From a virus: DNA of 22,690 nt. The position numbers and the translations under genes were made by a program. Shown piece after piece: positions 5,270-13,104 of this stretch (within the stretch, counting starts at the first letter, position 1; every line of letters begins with the position of its first letter). The stretch lies in IMG/VR virus record IMGVR_UViG_3300024257_000060, positions 1 through 22,690 of that record; one strand, written 5' to 3'. The notes beneath the pieces were generated by a model. That model was not told where the DNA came from, did not search any database, and worked only from the letters and a program-made list of their open reading frames with translations.

Positions 5270-6200
5270 GTACCTGAAGAAGGATGACTACGTGCAGGTA
5301 GGTAAGGGCTTACTGATAGGTGAGAGGGTGAACATTAACCATTGCAAGGAAGGGAGAAGTAACGCTGCACTATATGTAACACGCACAGATGACGCTATAC
5401 TGGCCTACTGTCATCACTGTGGACTGTCAGGTTCAGAGAAGATTAATAAGGGCAGTACAGGGGCATACAAGAAGCCTGAGCAGGTGTCTAAGGTAACACA
5501 CCCAACATCATACAACATGAACATAGATACCTGGGCTGGATGGGCAAGACTTATCATCATGAAGGCTGGTCTATCTGACACTGACTTGTTGTTGTCTGGT
5601 ATAGGTTATAGCTCTGAGCAGGATGTCATAGTTCTACCCATAAGGTATGACTCTACCCTGTTAGGGTATCAGTACAGAACTAACCCAATGAACAGACAAA
5701 AGTACATTACTAATTTCTGTGTACGGTCTGTTGATCTTTACCCTAAAGTATGCTATACTCATATAACTTCATGGGGCTTAAGGGCGGAGCCAATCAATAG
5801 CCCCCTCACTTTAAAGGAACATCAGGTAAAGGCTTCGCCCAACGAAGACTTATTACCTAGTAATGTATTAGTAATAGTAGAAGATATATTATCTTATACA
5901 AAGTTATGTAAGTTATCACTCCGTGATATTAATCTTTCTATTGTATGTTTATTAGGTACATCACTTAAAGCAAAGGATCTTAGTAAGTTATCTTCATTGA
6001 TAACTAGACAGGATAAGATCATTATCTTTCTTGATGATGATAATCTTCAGGTTAAAAAGAAACAGACAGCATTAAAGGAACAGCTTGCTATATATACAAC
6101 ACATAGCAAGATAGTTATACATCATGCCTCCGGCATAGATCCAAAGGAACATTCACTACTACAACTAGATAAGATAATCAGTACTTGTATTGGTAAGTAG
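5262..6200 (+). CDS. DNA primase, TOPRIM type (GTG start)
   Basis: The 312-residue product should synthesise RNA primers with the helicase encoded next. The N-terminal part has a reduced zinc-binding pattern: NHC near residues 25-27 and CHHC near 49-52. Residues ~200-300 form a TOPRIM domain with the catalytic Glu in VIVEDILS, a LLGTSL turn, the acidic FLDDDN motif near 256-261 and DPKEHS further on. The GTG at 5262 is preferred over ATG 5202 because GGAGG (5251-5255) lies 6 nt upstream and overlap with the preceding gene falls from 68 to 8 bases. In T7 primase and helicase are one protein (gp4); here they are separate. From about 5730 the gene becomes markedly AT-rich and TTA-rich, unlike its first half. 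Confidence 0.8.
   Translation: MTEYLKKDDYVQVGKGLLIGERVNINHCKEGRSNAALYVTRTDDAILAYCHHCGLSGSEKINKGSTGAYKKPEQVSKVTHPTSYNMNIDTWAGWARLIIMKAGLSDTDLLLSGIGYSSEQDVIVLPIRYDSTLLGYQYRTNPMNRQKYITNFCVRSVDLYPKVCYTHITSWGLRAEPINSPLTLKEHQVKASPNEDLLPSNVLVIVEDILSYTKLCKLSLRDINLSIVCLLGTSLKAKDLSKLSSLITRQDKIIIFLDDDNLQVKKKQTALKEQLAIYTTHSKIVIHHASGIDPKEHSLLQLDKIISTCIGK
5731..5759 (+). promoter_or_regulatory. Promoter-like site inside the primase gene
   Basis: TTGATC (5731-5736), a 17-bp spacer and TATACT (5754-5759) make a good sigma70-type match, placed exactly where base composition shifts. It could add transcription of the helicase and downstream genes. It may also be a chance match in AT-rich coding DNA. Two potential stems follow: GGGGCT/AGCCCC (5773-5778 with 5799-5804) and CTTCG/CGAAG (5833-5837 with 5843-5847). 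Confidence 0.3.
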
Positions 6201-6250
6201 ATACAGGTATAAGTACTACTCCCCCTAATAATAAGTAGGTTATAATAATA

Positions 6251-7474
6251 ATGTCAGCAGAAATACTTCACGTATTATCAGATCAAGATCACTATAATAA
6301 ATACTCAAGGTTAGTAAGCTCAGGTATATCAGGTAATGAAACACTATCAACGATCATCAAGGACATGGGTGTATACTTCCAGTCTCATGATGTCCTTAGT
6401 TGGGAAGAGTTCAGTGACTGGTTCACCTTTGTCAGACACCCAGCACTGAAGGAGGAGAGGAGAGAAACATATACTAATGTCTTTGATCACATGAACACTG
6501 TGACTGAAGAAGACTTACCCTTGCTTGATGACATACTAGAGTCATTCATCACAAGAGACTATGGCAGGGCACTGCTTGAGCTTGCACATACTATGTCTGA
6601 TGAGGGGCAGGACAAATCAGCGCAGGTACTGTCATTAACTGATGAGTTTCAGGATAAGGTAGGGTCAGCCAACAAGCTGAGCAATAACCTAGTGTCTACC
6701 CCACTCAGTGACATAGTACAGGGTAAGCTGGAGGGTACAGGCCTGAGGTGGAGGATGTCATGCCTTAACCGTAGCGTGGGTAGCCTCAGAAGGGGTAACC
6801 TAGTGTTGCTTGGTGCTTACGTAGAGACAGGGAAGACCACTGCGTTATGTAGTGAAGCTACCTACATGGCTGAGCAATTACCCGCAGACAGACCAGTACT
6901 ATGGTTTAATAATGAGGAGGCAGGTGATCAAGTCAAGTACAGGATCATTCAGTCAAGCCTTGGTTGGATAGACATTAACATGCAGTCCAAGCCAGCGGAG
7001 GCAGAAGAGCAGTCATGCTGGGATAAGTTCAGGCTGTACGACAAGGGTGAGATACACAAGTCTGAGGTGATAGCTATGTGTAAGCAGCTTAACCCAGGGT
7101 TAGTTATCTTTGATCAGCTACATAAGATAAGAGGCTTTGAGAATGAGGGGCGTGACGACATCAGATTGCAGAAGCTTGCAGCCATGGCCCGTGACGTGTG
7201 CAAGGAGTACTGCCCTGTTATAGTGATACATCAGGCTGATGCCACCAGTGTGGGTGTTAAGTATCTTAATAAGAATCAATTCGCAGGTAATAAGGTGACG
7301 TTACCAGGTGAGGCTGATGCCATCATCATGATAGGTAAGGAAGAGGTTCCGGGTAACCAACGGTTCATCTCTGTTTCTAAAAATAAACTTGGCGGGTCAG
7401 TGCCTGATGAAAGATATGGCAGGTACGAGGTAACTATCAGACCAGAGATAGCACGATACGAGGACGTATACTAA
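6251..7474 (+). CDS. Replicative DNA helicase, RecA-fold (DnaB/T7 gp4 type)
   Basis: The 407-residue protein should unwind DNA at the fork. An N-terminal helical domain (to about residue 150) precedes a RecA-like ATPase. The Walker A motif is GAYVETGKTT near 187-196, an ENE-type segment (FNNEEAGDQVKYR) follows, the Walker B is LVIFDQLH near 283-290, and VIVIHQAD near 320-327 is the sensor motif. The end (SKNKLGG, then the GRYEVTI strand) fits the SF4 family. The 50-nt gap after the primase has only a weak AGTAGG site before the ATG, and a possible extra promoter (TTGTAT, 17 bp, TATAAG, 6185-6213). The stop overlaps the next start (TAATG). Confidence 0.9.
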   Translation: MSAEILHVLSDQDHYNKYSRLVSSGISGNETLSTIIKDMGVYFQSHDVLSWEEFSDWFTFVRHPALKEERRETYTNVFDHMNTVTEEDLPLLDDILESFITRDYGRALLELAHTMSDEGQDKSAQVLSLTDEFQDKVGSANKLSNNLVSTPLSDIVQGKLEGTGLRWRMSCLNRSVGSLRRGNLVLLGAYVETGKTTALCSEATYMAEQLPADRPVLWFNNEEAGDQVKYRIIQSSLGWIDINMQSKPAEAEEQSCWDKFRLYDKGEIHKSEVIAMCKQLNPGLVIFDQLHKIRGFENEGRDDIRLQKLAAMARDVCKEYCPVIVIHQADATSVGVKYLNKNQFAGNKVTLPGEADAIIMIGKEEVPGNQRFISVSKNKLGGSVPDERYGRYEVTIRPEIARYEDVY

Positions 7475-8211
7475 TGAAAGAAAAGAAATATTATATTAAT
7501 GAAGATAGCAGGTGCGTAGCACTAAGAGCCTTTGGTAATGTTACTGAAGGTGACATTGGAGGGTACTTAGAAACAGAAGATAACCTGTCACATGAAGATA
7601 CATGTTGGGTGTATGGCAGAGCCCAGGTGTATGGCAGAGCCAAGGTGTATGGCGAAGCCATCGTGTATGGCGAAGCCAAGGTGTCTGGCGAAGCCCAGGT
7701 GTATGGCAGAGCCAAGGTGTATGGCGAAGCCCAGGTGTATGGCAGAGCCATCATGTATGGTGAAGCCAAGGTGTATGGCGAAGCCCAGGTGTATGGCAGA
7801 GCCAAGGTGTATGGCGAAGCCAAGGTGTATGGCGAAGCCCAGGTGTATGGCTGTGCCATCGTGTATGGCGAAGCCAAGGTGTATGGCGAAGCCATCGTGT
7901 ATGGCGAAGCCAAGGTGTATGGCTGTGCCATCGTGTATGGCGAAGCCAAGGTGTATGGCAGAGCCATCGTGTATGGCGAAGCCATCGTGTATGGCGAAGC
8001 CCTCAGTACTAAACAAGTTATCAACTTAATAGGTATGAAATACCCAGTAACTATTACTGATAACCATGTACAGATAGGATGTATTCTTAAGACTAAAGCT
8101 GAATGGTTATCCTTAACATACACAGACATCCTTACTCTTGACGGAGCACAGACAGAGTCCACTTGGAAAGTACTTATGCTATTAATACAGGAGACCACTA
8201 CTAATGAATAG
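7474..8211 (+). CDS. Hexapeptide-repeat beta-helix protein
   Basis: The 245-residue protein has three parts. Residues 1-45 (ending in GDIGGYLETEDNLSHEDTCW) form a cap seen in many phage and bacterial relatives. Residues 46-177 are 22 tandem hexapeptides of the form V-Y-G-x-A-x, with x mostly E, R or C in the first slot and K, Q or I in the second. Residues 178-245 form a C-terminal cap that includes KAEWLSL. The V...A spacing fits a left-handed beta-helix with about seven full turns. Similar proteins are found in phages, prophages and bacterial genomes without known function. The position between helicase and polymerase, with coupled starts at both ends, implies early expression. A structural or binding scaffold is possible; no enzyme motif is visible. 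Confidence 0.8.
   Translation: MKEKKYYINEDSRCVALRAFGNVTEGDIGGYLETEDNLSHEDTCWVYGRAQVYGRAKVYGEAIVYGEAKVSGEAQVYGRAKVYGEAQVYGRAIMYGEAKVYGEAQVYGRAKVYGEAKVYGEAQVYGCAIVYGEAKVYGEAIVYGEAKVYGCAIVYGEAKVYGRAIVYGEAIVYGEALSTKQVINLIGMKYPVTITDNHVQIGCILKTKAEWLSLTYTDILTLDGAQTESTWKVLMLLIQETTTNE
7609..8004 (+). repeat. 22 x 18-bp in-frame tandem repeat
   Basis: Units such as gtgtatggcgaagccaag repeat 22 times without a gap. Differences concentrate at codon 4 (gaa, aga, tgt) and codon 6 (aag, cag, atc). Unit 5 has tct for tat and unit 9 begins with atg. Higher-order copies are visible: units 14-17 resemble 18-21 (72-bp period) and units 4-6 match 9-11 in type (90-bp period). Such near-identical DNA should be prone to gain and loss of units. 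Confidence 0.95.
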
Positions 8212-8383
8212 AACTGACCTGAAACAATTTCCGTCACGCTGGTCAAACGGTTTCGACGGCATGAAAGACCCAGTACCTGTACGTAAAGCCATTAACATAG
8301 CAGAGGGTGAGCGTAAGCACAGAATAGAAGTGTTGGATGAGGAAAGGCAACTAAGACAGGCAGTGAAGGAGGTATGGGAATGA
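8204..8383 (+). CDS. Hypothetical protein, 59 aa
   Basis: Unrecognised and basic-to-mixed in charge. It starts MNRTDLKQFPSRWSNGFDGM, then a segment KDPVPVRKAINIAEGERKHRIE and a helical, charged tail likely to form a coiled coil or an amphipathic helix. The start overlaps the beta-helix gene by eight bases after a CAGGAG ribosome-binding site, and the stop overlaps the next start (ATGA), so it is embedded in the operon. Confidence 0.6.
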   Translation: MNRTDLKQFPSRWSNGFDGMKDPVPVRKAINIAEGERKHRIEVLDEERQLRQAVKEVWE

Positions 8384-8520
8384 GTGAACAAGTGCCTAAG
8401 ATCCATAGGACATGTGCAAACTGTGTCCATGTGCGTATCCCAGTGTGTGCTGCGCCCTGCTGGGATTGTGCAGACAGTAAGGATCTCCCAGACTTTAAGA
8501 AGAGGGAAGTAGATGAATAA
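8380..8520 (+). CDS. Zinc-finger-like mini-protein, 46 aa
   Basis: The product contains C-x2-C-x11-C-x2-C at residues 12-30 (CANC ... CWDC), with a His two residues after the first pair, an extra Cys at 23, and a trailing DFKKRE. This is the same spacing as both modules in the DUF3310 fusion at 15823-16422. Four cysteines in pairs suggest one structural zinc. GGTATGGGA precedes the ATG, and its end overlaps the polymerase start by eight bases. It could be a polymerase- or DNA-associated adaptor (inference). Confidence 0.65.
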   Translation: MSEQVPKIHRTCANCVHVRIPVCAAPCWDCADSKDLPDFKKREVDE

Positions 8521-11512
8521 TAATACTTACGTAGTATGTGACCTTGAAACATCAATAGATAATGATGTGATAGGTGACTTTGGTGGTTCTCCCTGGTACT
8601 CAGGTAACAGGGTAGTGCAGTCAGGTTGGTTGTGGGATGATGGGAAGATACAGGTCATAGACTATAGGGATGACCCATACACAGTAGTGATACCATACGA
8701 GACGCTGTTGATAGGCCATAACTTTAAGTTTGATCTTCAGTATTTATGGAGAGATAAGGGCTTCAGTGATTGGTTCTGGTCTAACGGGGTGAAGGTATGG
8801 GACACCATGGTTGCTCAGTATGTACTGACAGGCCAGCAAGATAAGTTTGCTTCCCTTAACTATTGCTCTGGTATCTACGGTGGTACTCAGAAGATTGATA
8901 AGGTCAAGGAGATGTGGGAGGCAGGTGTAAGGACTGAGGACATAGACCCTGACCTCTTACGTGAGTACCTAATAGGTGACTTGAAGAATACTGAGATAGT
9001 ATACAAGGCACAAGTAAAGGAAGCCGAGAGACTGGGGCTTATGCCCTTGATCCTCTCCATGCAGGAAGCTACGCTTTGCGCTGGGCACATGGAGTATAAC
9101 GGCCTGTGCTTTGACAAAGGTGTTGCGCGTGACGCAATGACTCCACTCAGGGATAGTATAGTAAGTCTTGAGGAGGACATCATCATGGCCCTGCATGCAG
9201 ATGACCCTACCCTACCATACATACACATGAACGTAGGCTCTGATGCTCAGCTCAGTGCAGCATTGTTCGGTGGTGTACTTAAGACAAGGCAGAGAGACTG
9301 CATGTATGATGATGACGGGCAGGTCATACTATATAAGGGAGGTAAGAATGCTGGTAAGCCTAAGACTAAATGGTTCGACATCAAGACTGAGTGTGCTGGT
9401 ATGGCATCAGTACCTGACAATGCAGAGAAGACTAAGGCAGGTCACTACCAGGTAGGTGAGGACATCATCAAGAAGGTTAAGCATCCTGTCATACCATTGG
9501 TACTGGCATACAGGGCAGCCAAGAAGGACTTGTCCACATACTATGTAGGGTACAGCAACATGGCATGGCCTGATGAGCTCAACTCCATGCTTGGTACGAT
9601 ACACCACAAGCTGAACACAGTTGGTACTGAGACAGGCAGACTGTCATCATCAACCCCCAACCTACAGAACGTATCAGGTAAGGGAGCTATCAAGGAATGC
9701 TTCGTATCTAGATGGGGGAAGGATGGTTCGATACTGCAGGGTGATTACTCTCAGCTAGAAATTGTCTACCAGGCATGGGTCAGTGGTGATGAGGCAATGA
9801 TGCAGGACATACGCGAGGGTATAGACTTTCACTGTGTTGAGGAGAACACAGAGATATATACTACTGTTGGCTGGGTTAAAGCGAAGGACATAGACAGGAA
9901 TATTCATAGAGTATATCACCCAGGTACAGTTGCTGGCTCACTGTCACACAGTAGCCCTCAGGATGTTTGGTCTGCTGCAGGTGCTGAATTAGTGTCTGTT
10001 CATGGTGACCTTCATGACGAGCTGGTATCTAAGCAACACAGTATCTATCTTGATGGACGCAGACAACCAGTGTCTGAATTTGTAGGCACTAAGCTAAACC
10101 AGACAAGGTTTATGAACTCATGGGGAGGGGCTTGTAACAGTGTATTATCTGACGATCATATACGACTACTGATCTGGGCTATATGTGATGCGCACATGTT
10201 CAAGAGATGTGGCACACAGAAGATTAACGGTGTTCGATGGAAGCTATCAAAACCAAGGAAGATAGCAGCGCTAACGGAACTATTGGAACGTATGAAAATA
10301 CCATACAAGGTCAACGCATGCCCGAAGACGGGGCTTAATAAGCTGCAGCCACAGTTCATCATTGTCTATGGTGAGTGGCAGGACTGGTTGTTTAATAAGA
10401 TAGGGTTTGCTAAGTCATGGCCTACTCTACTCATGGACTGTGATAAGAGGCAGGCCAGTATTATCTATGACACCCTGGCTATAACGGATGGGTGCATAAA
10501 AGATAAACACCTTGTATGGACAACAACAGATCTTGCAGGTGCTAACATTGTATGTGATATGTTTAGAAGGTGTGGTATAGCATGCAAGACTACCAGTTAC
10601 AAACGTATCAGTAACTTTAACAGCACTAAGGCTACTATAACTATGACTGCATACCCACAGGTATATGATAGGAGGCATGTGAAAGTCACTGACACTGGAG
10701 AAACAGGCACTGTTGTTGGTATAACAACACTGACAGGTACATTAATAACAAGGAGGAACGGCAAGGCACAGGTTACAGGTAACTGTAAGAGACTGGCATA
10801 CAAGACAGGTGAGGAGTATGACTACATAGTAGACATGGTTAAGGTTAAGGAAGACCCAGCCTACGTTAAGGCAAGGAAGGGGATCAAGATGGTATCATTC
10901 CAGAAGTCTTACGGTGCTGGTATCAAGAAGGTTAGTGAGACAACAGGCATACCACGCAAGGAAGTGAAGGCTATCTTTGAGGCAGAGGATAGGATGTACA
11001 GTGGTGTTGTTACATACAATGAGCTGGTACATGCTGAGGTTATGGCATCGTCCAGGCCTACGGATAAGCATTCGTTCCTCGGGTATCCTATCCGTAGGGG
11101 GCAACAGCTTAGTGTTACTGGACGGAGGTATACATTCTGGGAGGATGATGCACCACAATTCATGAGAGATAAGGGGGAGATGGTAAGCTTCAGCCCTACC
11201 AAGCTGAAGAATTTTAGTATACAGGGTGGGGCCACTGGTGATATAGTTCCGCTGGCCTTAGGTATGTTGGTACGTAGGTTTAATACTGACCCAATTCTTA
11301 TTGACAAAGCTTTACTTATCAATACCATACATGACTCAGTTATGGTAGACTGTCATGACTCGGTGAAGGAGTATGCAGGACAGGTGTTGAAGGAAGTGAT
11401 GGAGGATGTACGGGCAGAGATGAAGAAGCAGTGGGGTTTAGACTTTGATCTCCCACTTAATGTAGATGTAGAGGGAGGAAAATCATGGGGAAGTATGAAG
11501 ACCATAGCGTGA
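8513..11512 (+). CDS. Family A DNA polymerase with embedded intein
   Basis: The 999-residue precursor carries a 3'-5' exonuclease (DLET near residues 10-13, HNFKFD near 68-73, YLIGDLKNTE near 152-161) and a T7/PolI-type polymerase: TETGRLSSSTPNLQN, motif A DYSQLE before the intein, motif B R..K...F...YG after it, and motif C IHDSVMVD near the end. The motif B Phe matches the E. coli Phe762 position. The intein occupies residues 441-757 and splits the conserved DIH-type sequence; splicing would leave 682 residues, close to T7 gp5 (704). The precursor should be inactive until spliced. GAGGG precedes the ATG, and the gene overlaps both neighbours. This is the phage replicative polymerase. Confidence 0.95.
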   Translation: MNNNTYVVCDLETSIDNDVIGDFGGSPWYSGNRVVQSGWLWDDGKIQVIDYRDDPYTVVIPYETLLIGHNFKFDLQYLWRDKGFSDWFWSNGVKVWDTMVAQYVLTGQQDKFASLNYCSGIYGGTQKIDKVKEMWEAGVRTEDIDPDLLREYLIGDLKNTEIVYKAQVKEAERLGLMPLILSMQEATLCAGHMEYNGLCFDKGVARDAMTPLRDSIVSLEEDIIMALHADDPTLPYIHMNVGSDAQLSAALFGGVLKTRQRDCMYDDDGQVILYKGGKNAGKPKTKWFDIKTECAGMASVPDNAEKTKAGHYQVGEDIIKKVKHPVIPLVLAYRAAKKDLSTYYVGYSNMAWPDELNSMLGTIHHKLNTVGTETGRLSSSTPNLQNVSGKGAIKECFVSRWGKDGSILQGDYSQLEIVYQAWVSGDEAMMQDIREGIDFHCVEENTEIYTTVGWVKAKDIDRNIHRVYHPGTVAGSLSHSSPQDVWSAAGAELVSVHGDLHDELVSKQHSIYLDGRRQPVSEFVGTKLNQTRFMNSWGGACNSVLSDDHIRLLIWAICDAHMFKRCGTQKINGVRWKLSKPRKIAALTELLERMKIPYKVNACPKTGLNKLQPQFIIVYGEWQDWLFNKIGFAKSWPTLLMDCDKRQASIIYDTLAITDGCIKDKHLVWTTTDLAGANIVCDMFRRCGIACKTTSYKRISNFNSTKATITMTAYPQVYDRRHVKVTDTGETGTVVGITTLTGTLITRRNGKAQVTGNCKRLAYKTGEEYDYIVDMVKVKEDPAYVKARKGIKMVSFQKSYGAGIKKVSETTGIPRKEVKAIFEAEDRMYSGVVTYNELVHAEVMASSRPTDKHSFLGYPIRRGQQLSVTGRRYTFWEDDAPQFMRDKGEMVSFSPTKLKNFSIQGGATGDIVPLALGMLVRRFNTDPILIDKALLINTIHDSVMVDCHDSVKEYAGQVLKEVMEDVRAEMKKQWGLDFDLPLNVDVEGGKSWGSMKTIA
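9833..10783 (+). mobile_element. Intein in DNA polymerase (317 aa) with LAGLIDADG-like domain
   Basis: It begins with Cys441 (CVEENTEIYTTVGW, intein block A) and ends ...RRNGKAQVTGN followed by Cys758 as the +1 residue. Block B appears as a VSKQHSIYL segment, a variant of TxxH. Between them, LIWAICDAHM and DTLAITDGCI look like the two LAGLIDADG helices of a homing endonuclease. The penultimate residue is Gly rather than the usual His. Removal joins GIDFH to CKRLAYKTG in frame between polymerase motifs A and B, a site used by other polymerase inteins because it is essential and conserved. The endonuclease may be degenerate; each helix retains one Asp. Confidence 0.9.
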
Positions 11513-11712
11513 TACACAGAGAGCTAGTAGAGTTAGCAAATGACATGTACGAGACAGTATATCCACGAGCGCAGTCGATAGGCACTAGTTCAAAAGCAAT
11601 CCTTGCTTATAACTTGGGGTGCATGGAGACAGTAATGAACATGCACCTGTACATAATTAATAGCGCAGCACAGCAGAAGAATAAGCAGGACACACAAGAC
11701 TTACCATTCTAA
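11485..11712 (+). CDS. Hypothetical protein, 75 aa
   Basis: Unrecognised, probably all-helical: long helices around residues 8-27 and 36-65 (NLGCMETVMNMHLYIINSAA), then a polar tail ending in QDLPF. The strong GGGAGG site (11473-11478) before ATG 11485 justifies the 28-base overlap with the polymerase end. A short acidic-aromatic tail of the DLPF kind recalls protein-interaction tips of ssDNA-binding proteins, but that is speculative. Confidence 0.6.
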   Translation: MGKYEDHSVIHRELVELANDMYETVYPRAQSIGTSSKAILAYNLGCMETVMNMHLYIINSAAQQKNKQDTQDLPF

Positions 11713-11731
11713 CAGATAAGATGACAGATAT

Positions 11732-11860
11732 ATGAACGGGAGAAGATCAAGGCAAGCACGTAAGGTATGTAAACTCCTAAGGTTGAAGAACCCAGAAGGG
11801 GCACATAGTTACAAGAAGTGGAAGAAGATAATTAAACAAGCATACAAAAACATAACATAA
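11732..11860 (+). CDS. Very basic mini-protein, 42 aa
   Basis: The product MNGRRSRQARKVCKLLRLKN... has about 15 Lys/Arg in 42 residues and almost no acidic residues. Its composition and the arrangement of short basic helices suggest a nucleic acid-binding or ribosome-associated peptide; small proteins of this type occur near replication genes in several phages. The ribosome-binding site is weak. It lies between the helical 75-aa protein and the ssDNA-binding-type gene, otherwise leaving ~170 bases without a gene. Confidence 0.5.
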   Translation: MNGRRSRQARKVCKLLRLKNPEGAHSYKKWKKIIKQAYKNIT

Positions 11861-11882
11861 CAACTAATGAGGAATAAATAAC

Positions 11883-12434
11883 ATGGCTATTGAATCAGTT
11901 GACGGACAAGAACGAGTACAATGGGGCACATTGGTAATGCAGGACACTGCCACTGCCTGTGAGAAGAAGGATGGTGGTACATACCCAGGTGCAGAAATCC
12001 TGTGGAAGTTTCATGGGCAGGGTAAGGCACAGACAACATGTGTGCATGAGAAAGTCTTTGGTAATATCATTGGTGCTAAGGCAGTCATTGAAGGACTTGA
12101 GAAGGGTGATGAGTTCTGTATGCTGCAAGTAAAGTCAGGTGACTACTGGAACATCAAGGAGTTTGCTGCAGGCAGAGATACACTTCAGGCTGCTGGTGTT
12201 GCTGCCCCTGCTGCTACTGGTAACACTAGTAACTCAGGCTATCGTAGAGGAGAATTTCCAGTGCCACCTACTGACATGGGACATTCTATATGCAGACAGA
12301 ATGCTTTAGGGCATGCTATCAGTGTGATTAAGATGACTGAATCACATGCTGATAAGTCTGCAAGTGAGGTGGTACAGCTAACCATTAACATTGCAAGAGA
12401 GTTCGCTGCCTTCACTACTGGTAACGAGGGGTAA
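11883..12434 (+). CDS. Putative ssDNA-binding protein
   Basis: The 183-residue product has an N-terminal half consistent with an OB fold: a W-G-x-L strand, a VHEKVFGNIIGAK segment and KGDEFCMLQVKSGDYWNIKEF. A low-complexity Ala/Gly/Thr/Asn linker (about 100-125) leads to a C-terminal helical region ICRQNALGHAISVIKMTE and INIAREFAAFTTG. That C-terminal arrangement occurs in phage recombination or ssDNA-binding proteins. The acidic tip of classical SSBs is absent. Position between polymerase and exonuclease supports a replication role like T7 gp2.5. GAGGAATAAATAAC precedes the ATG, resembling the early leaders. Confidence 0.55.
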   Translation: MAIESVDGQERVQWGTLVMQDTATACEKKDGGTYPGAEILWKFHGQGKAQTTCVHEKVFGNIIGAKAVIEGLEKGDEFCMLQVKSGDYWNIKEFAAGRDTLQAAGVAAPAATGNTSNSGYRRGEFPVPPTDMGHSICRQNALGHAISVIKMTESHADKSASEVVQLTINIAREFAAFTTGNEG

Positions 12435-12441
12435 CTGCAGC

Positions 12442-12891
12442 ATGGTAAGATTGAAGGGGTATCCTAACTATTCTATAGACTGCTCAGGTAAAGTGTACTC
12501 ACATACAAGGGACATATACCTGAAGCAATGTCTTAGTAATAAGGGATACCCTGTAGTCTACCTACGTGCTAACGGAGAGTCACATACTCTCCCTGTACAC
12601 AGACTAGTGGCTCTTACATTCCTGCCAGGAGACAGCACATTGACTGTTAATCATATCAACTGTGATAAGACTGACAACAGGGTGGAGAATCTTGAATGGT
12701 TAAGTAGAGGAGATAACAATGCACTTGATAAGCAGAAGGACTACCTATTGTATGACCCTGATGGAGACACAGTACTAGTCAGGAATCTTAGGCAGTTCTG
12801 CGCTTCAGTGTCACTCAACTATAAAAGTATGCACAATGCAATGACAAAAGACAGTGAGTACTTAGGGTGGCAATGCTTTAAATACTCCTAA
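12442..12891 (+). CDS. NUMOD4-HNH homing endonuclease
   Basis: The 149-residue protein opens with a NUMOD4-type segment (L-x-x-YPNYSIDCSGKVYS), then the HNH domain: VHRLVALTFL near residues 52-61 and VNHINCDKTDNRVENLEW near 69-86, with the key Asn-His pair and second Asn intact. The last ~50 residues (FCASVSLNYKSMHNAM, then YLGWQCF) resemble a NUMOD1/IENR-type DNA-binding module. ATG 12442 is preferred to 12391 since the latter would overlap the ssDNA-binding gene by 44 bases and extends past the domain. It is free-standing and followed by a terminator. Probably active on a nearby site in related phages (inference). Confidence 0.85.
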   Translation: MVRLKGYPNYSIDCSGKVYSHTRDIYLKQCLSNKGYPVVYLRANGESHTLPVHRLVALTFLPGDSTLTVNHINCDKTDNRVENLEWLSRGDNNALDKQKDYLLYDPDGDTVLVRNLRQFCASVSLNYKSMHNAMTKDSEYLGWQCFKYS

Positions 12892-12901
12892 GGTATTAAA
12901 C

Positions 12902-12926
12902 AAGGGCTTCTTCGGAAGCCTTTTCT
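12902..12926 (+). terminator. Rho-independent terminator
   Basis: GGCTTC-TTCG-GAAGCC (12905-12920), a perfect six-pair stem with the very stable C(TTCG)G loop, lies in an A-flanked context (AAG before, TTTTCT after). The stop codon of the HNH gene lies 10 bases upstream. It should end or reduce rightward transcription after the HNH gene. Confidence 0.9.
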
Positions 12927-12948
12927 AATTTAGTAAAGGAAATATATT

Positions 12949-13092
12949 ATGGCTACTATTGATGGTGAATTTTCTTGTGGTGAATGCGATAACTTACTGG
13001 GTGAGGAGTGTGAGATCACTGGCTTAGAGGTATACGATGATACTTTAGCCTGTGGTGACTTTGAGTTAATTCTAGATGACGTTGATAAGTAA
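12949..13092 (+). CDS. Acidic mini-protein with Cys pair, 47 aa
   Basis: The 47-residue product MATIDGEFSCGECDNLLGEE... has Cys at 10, 13, 21 and 35; the C-x2-C pair could bind a metal, but the second pair is not closely spaced. It is acidic (about 15 Asp/Glu), with a C-terminus FELILDDVDK. AAAGGAAATATATT supplies the ribosome-binding site. It is the first gene after the terminator. Function unknown. Its Cys spacing differs from the C-x2-C-x11-C-x2-C modules elsewhere in the window. Confidence 0.6.
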   Translation: MATIDGEFSCGECDNLLGEECEITGLEVYDDTLACGDFELILDDVDK

Positions 13093-13104
13093 AGGAGAAA
13101 GATA

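Noticed and set aside
7609-8004. Possible CRISPR-like array
   Set aside because: The repeats are contiguous without spacers and lie in frame in a coding gene.
7491-8246. Long open frames on the minus strand and in the other plus frame across the repeat (also 7592-8029 and 7588-8016)
   Set aside because: An 18-bp repeat without stops is open in several frames automatically; these have no supporting start sites or domain content, while the 7474 frame has proper caps and coupled junctions.
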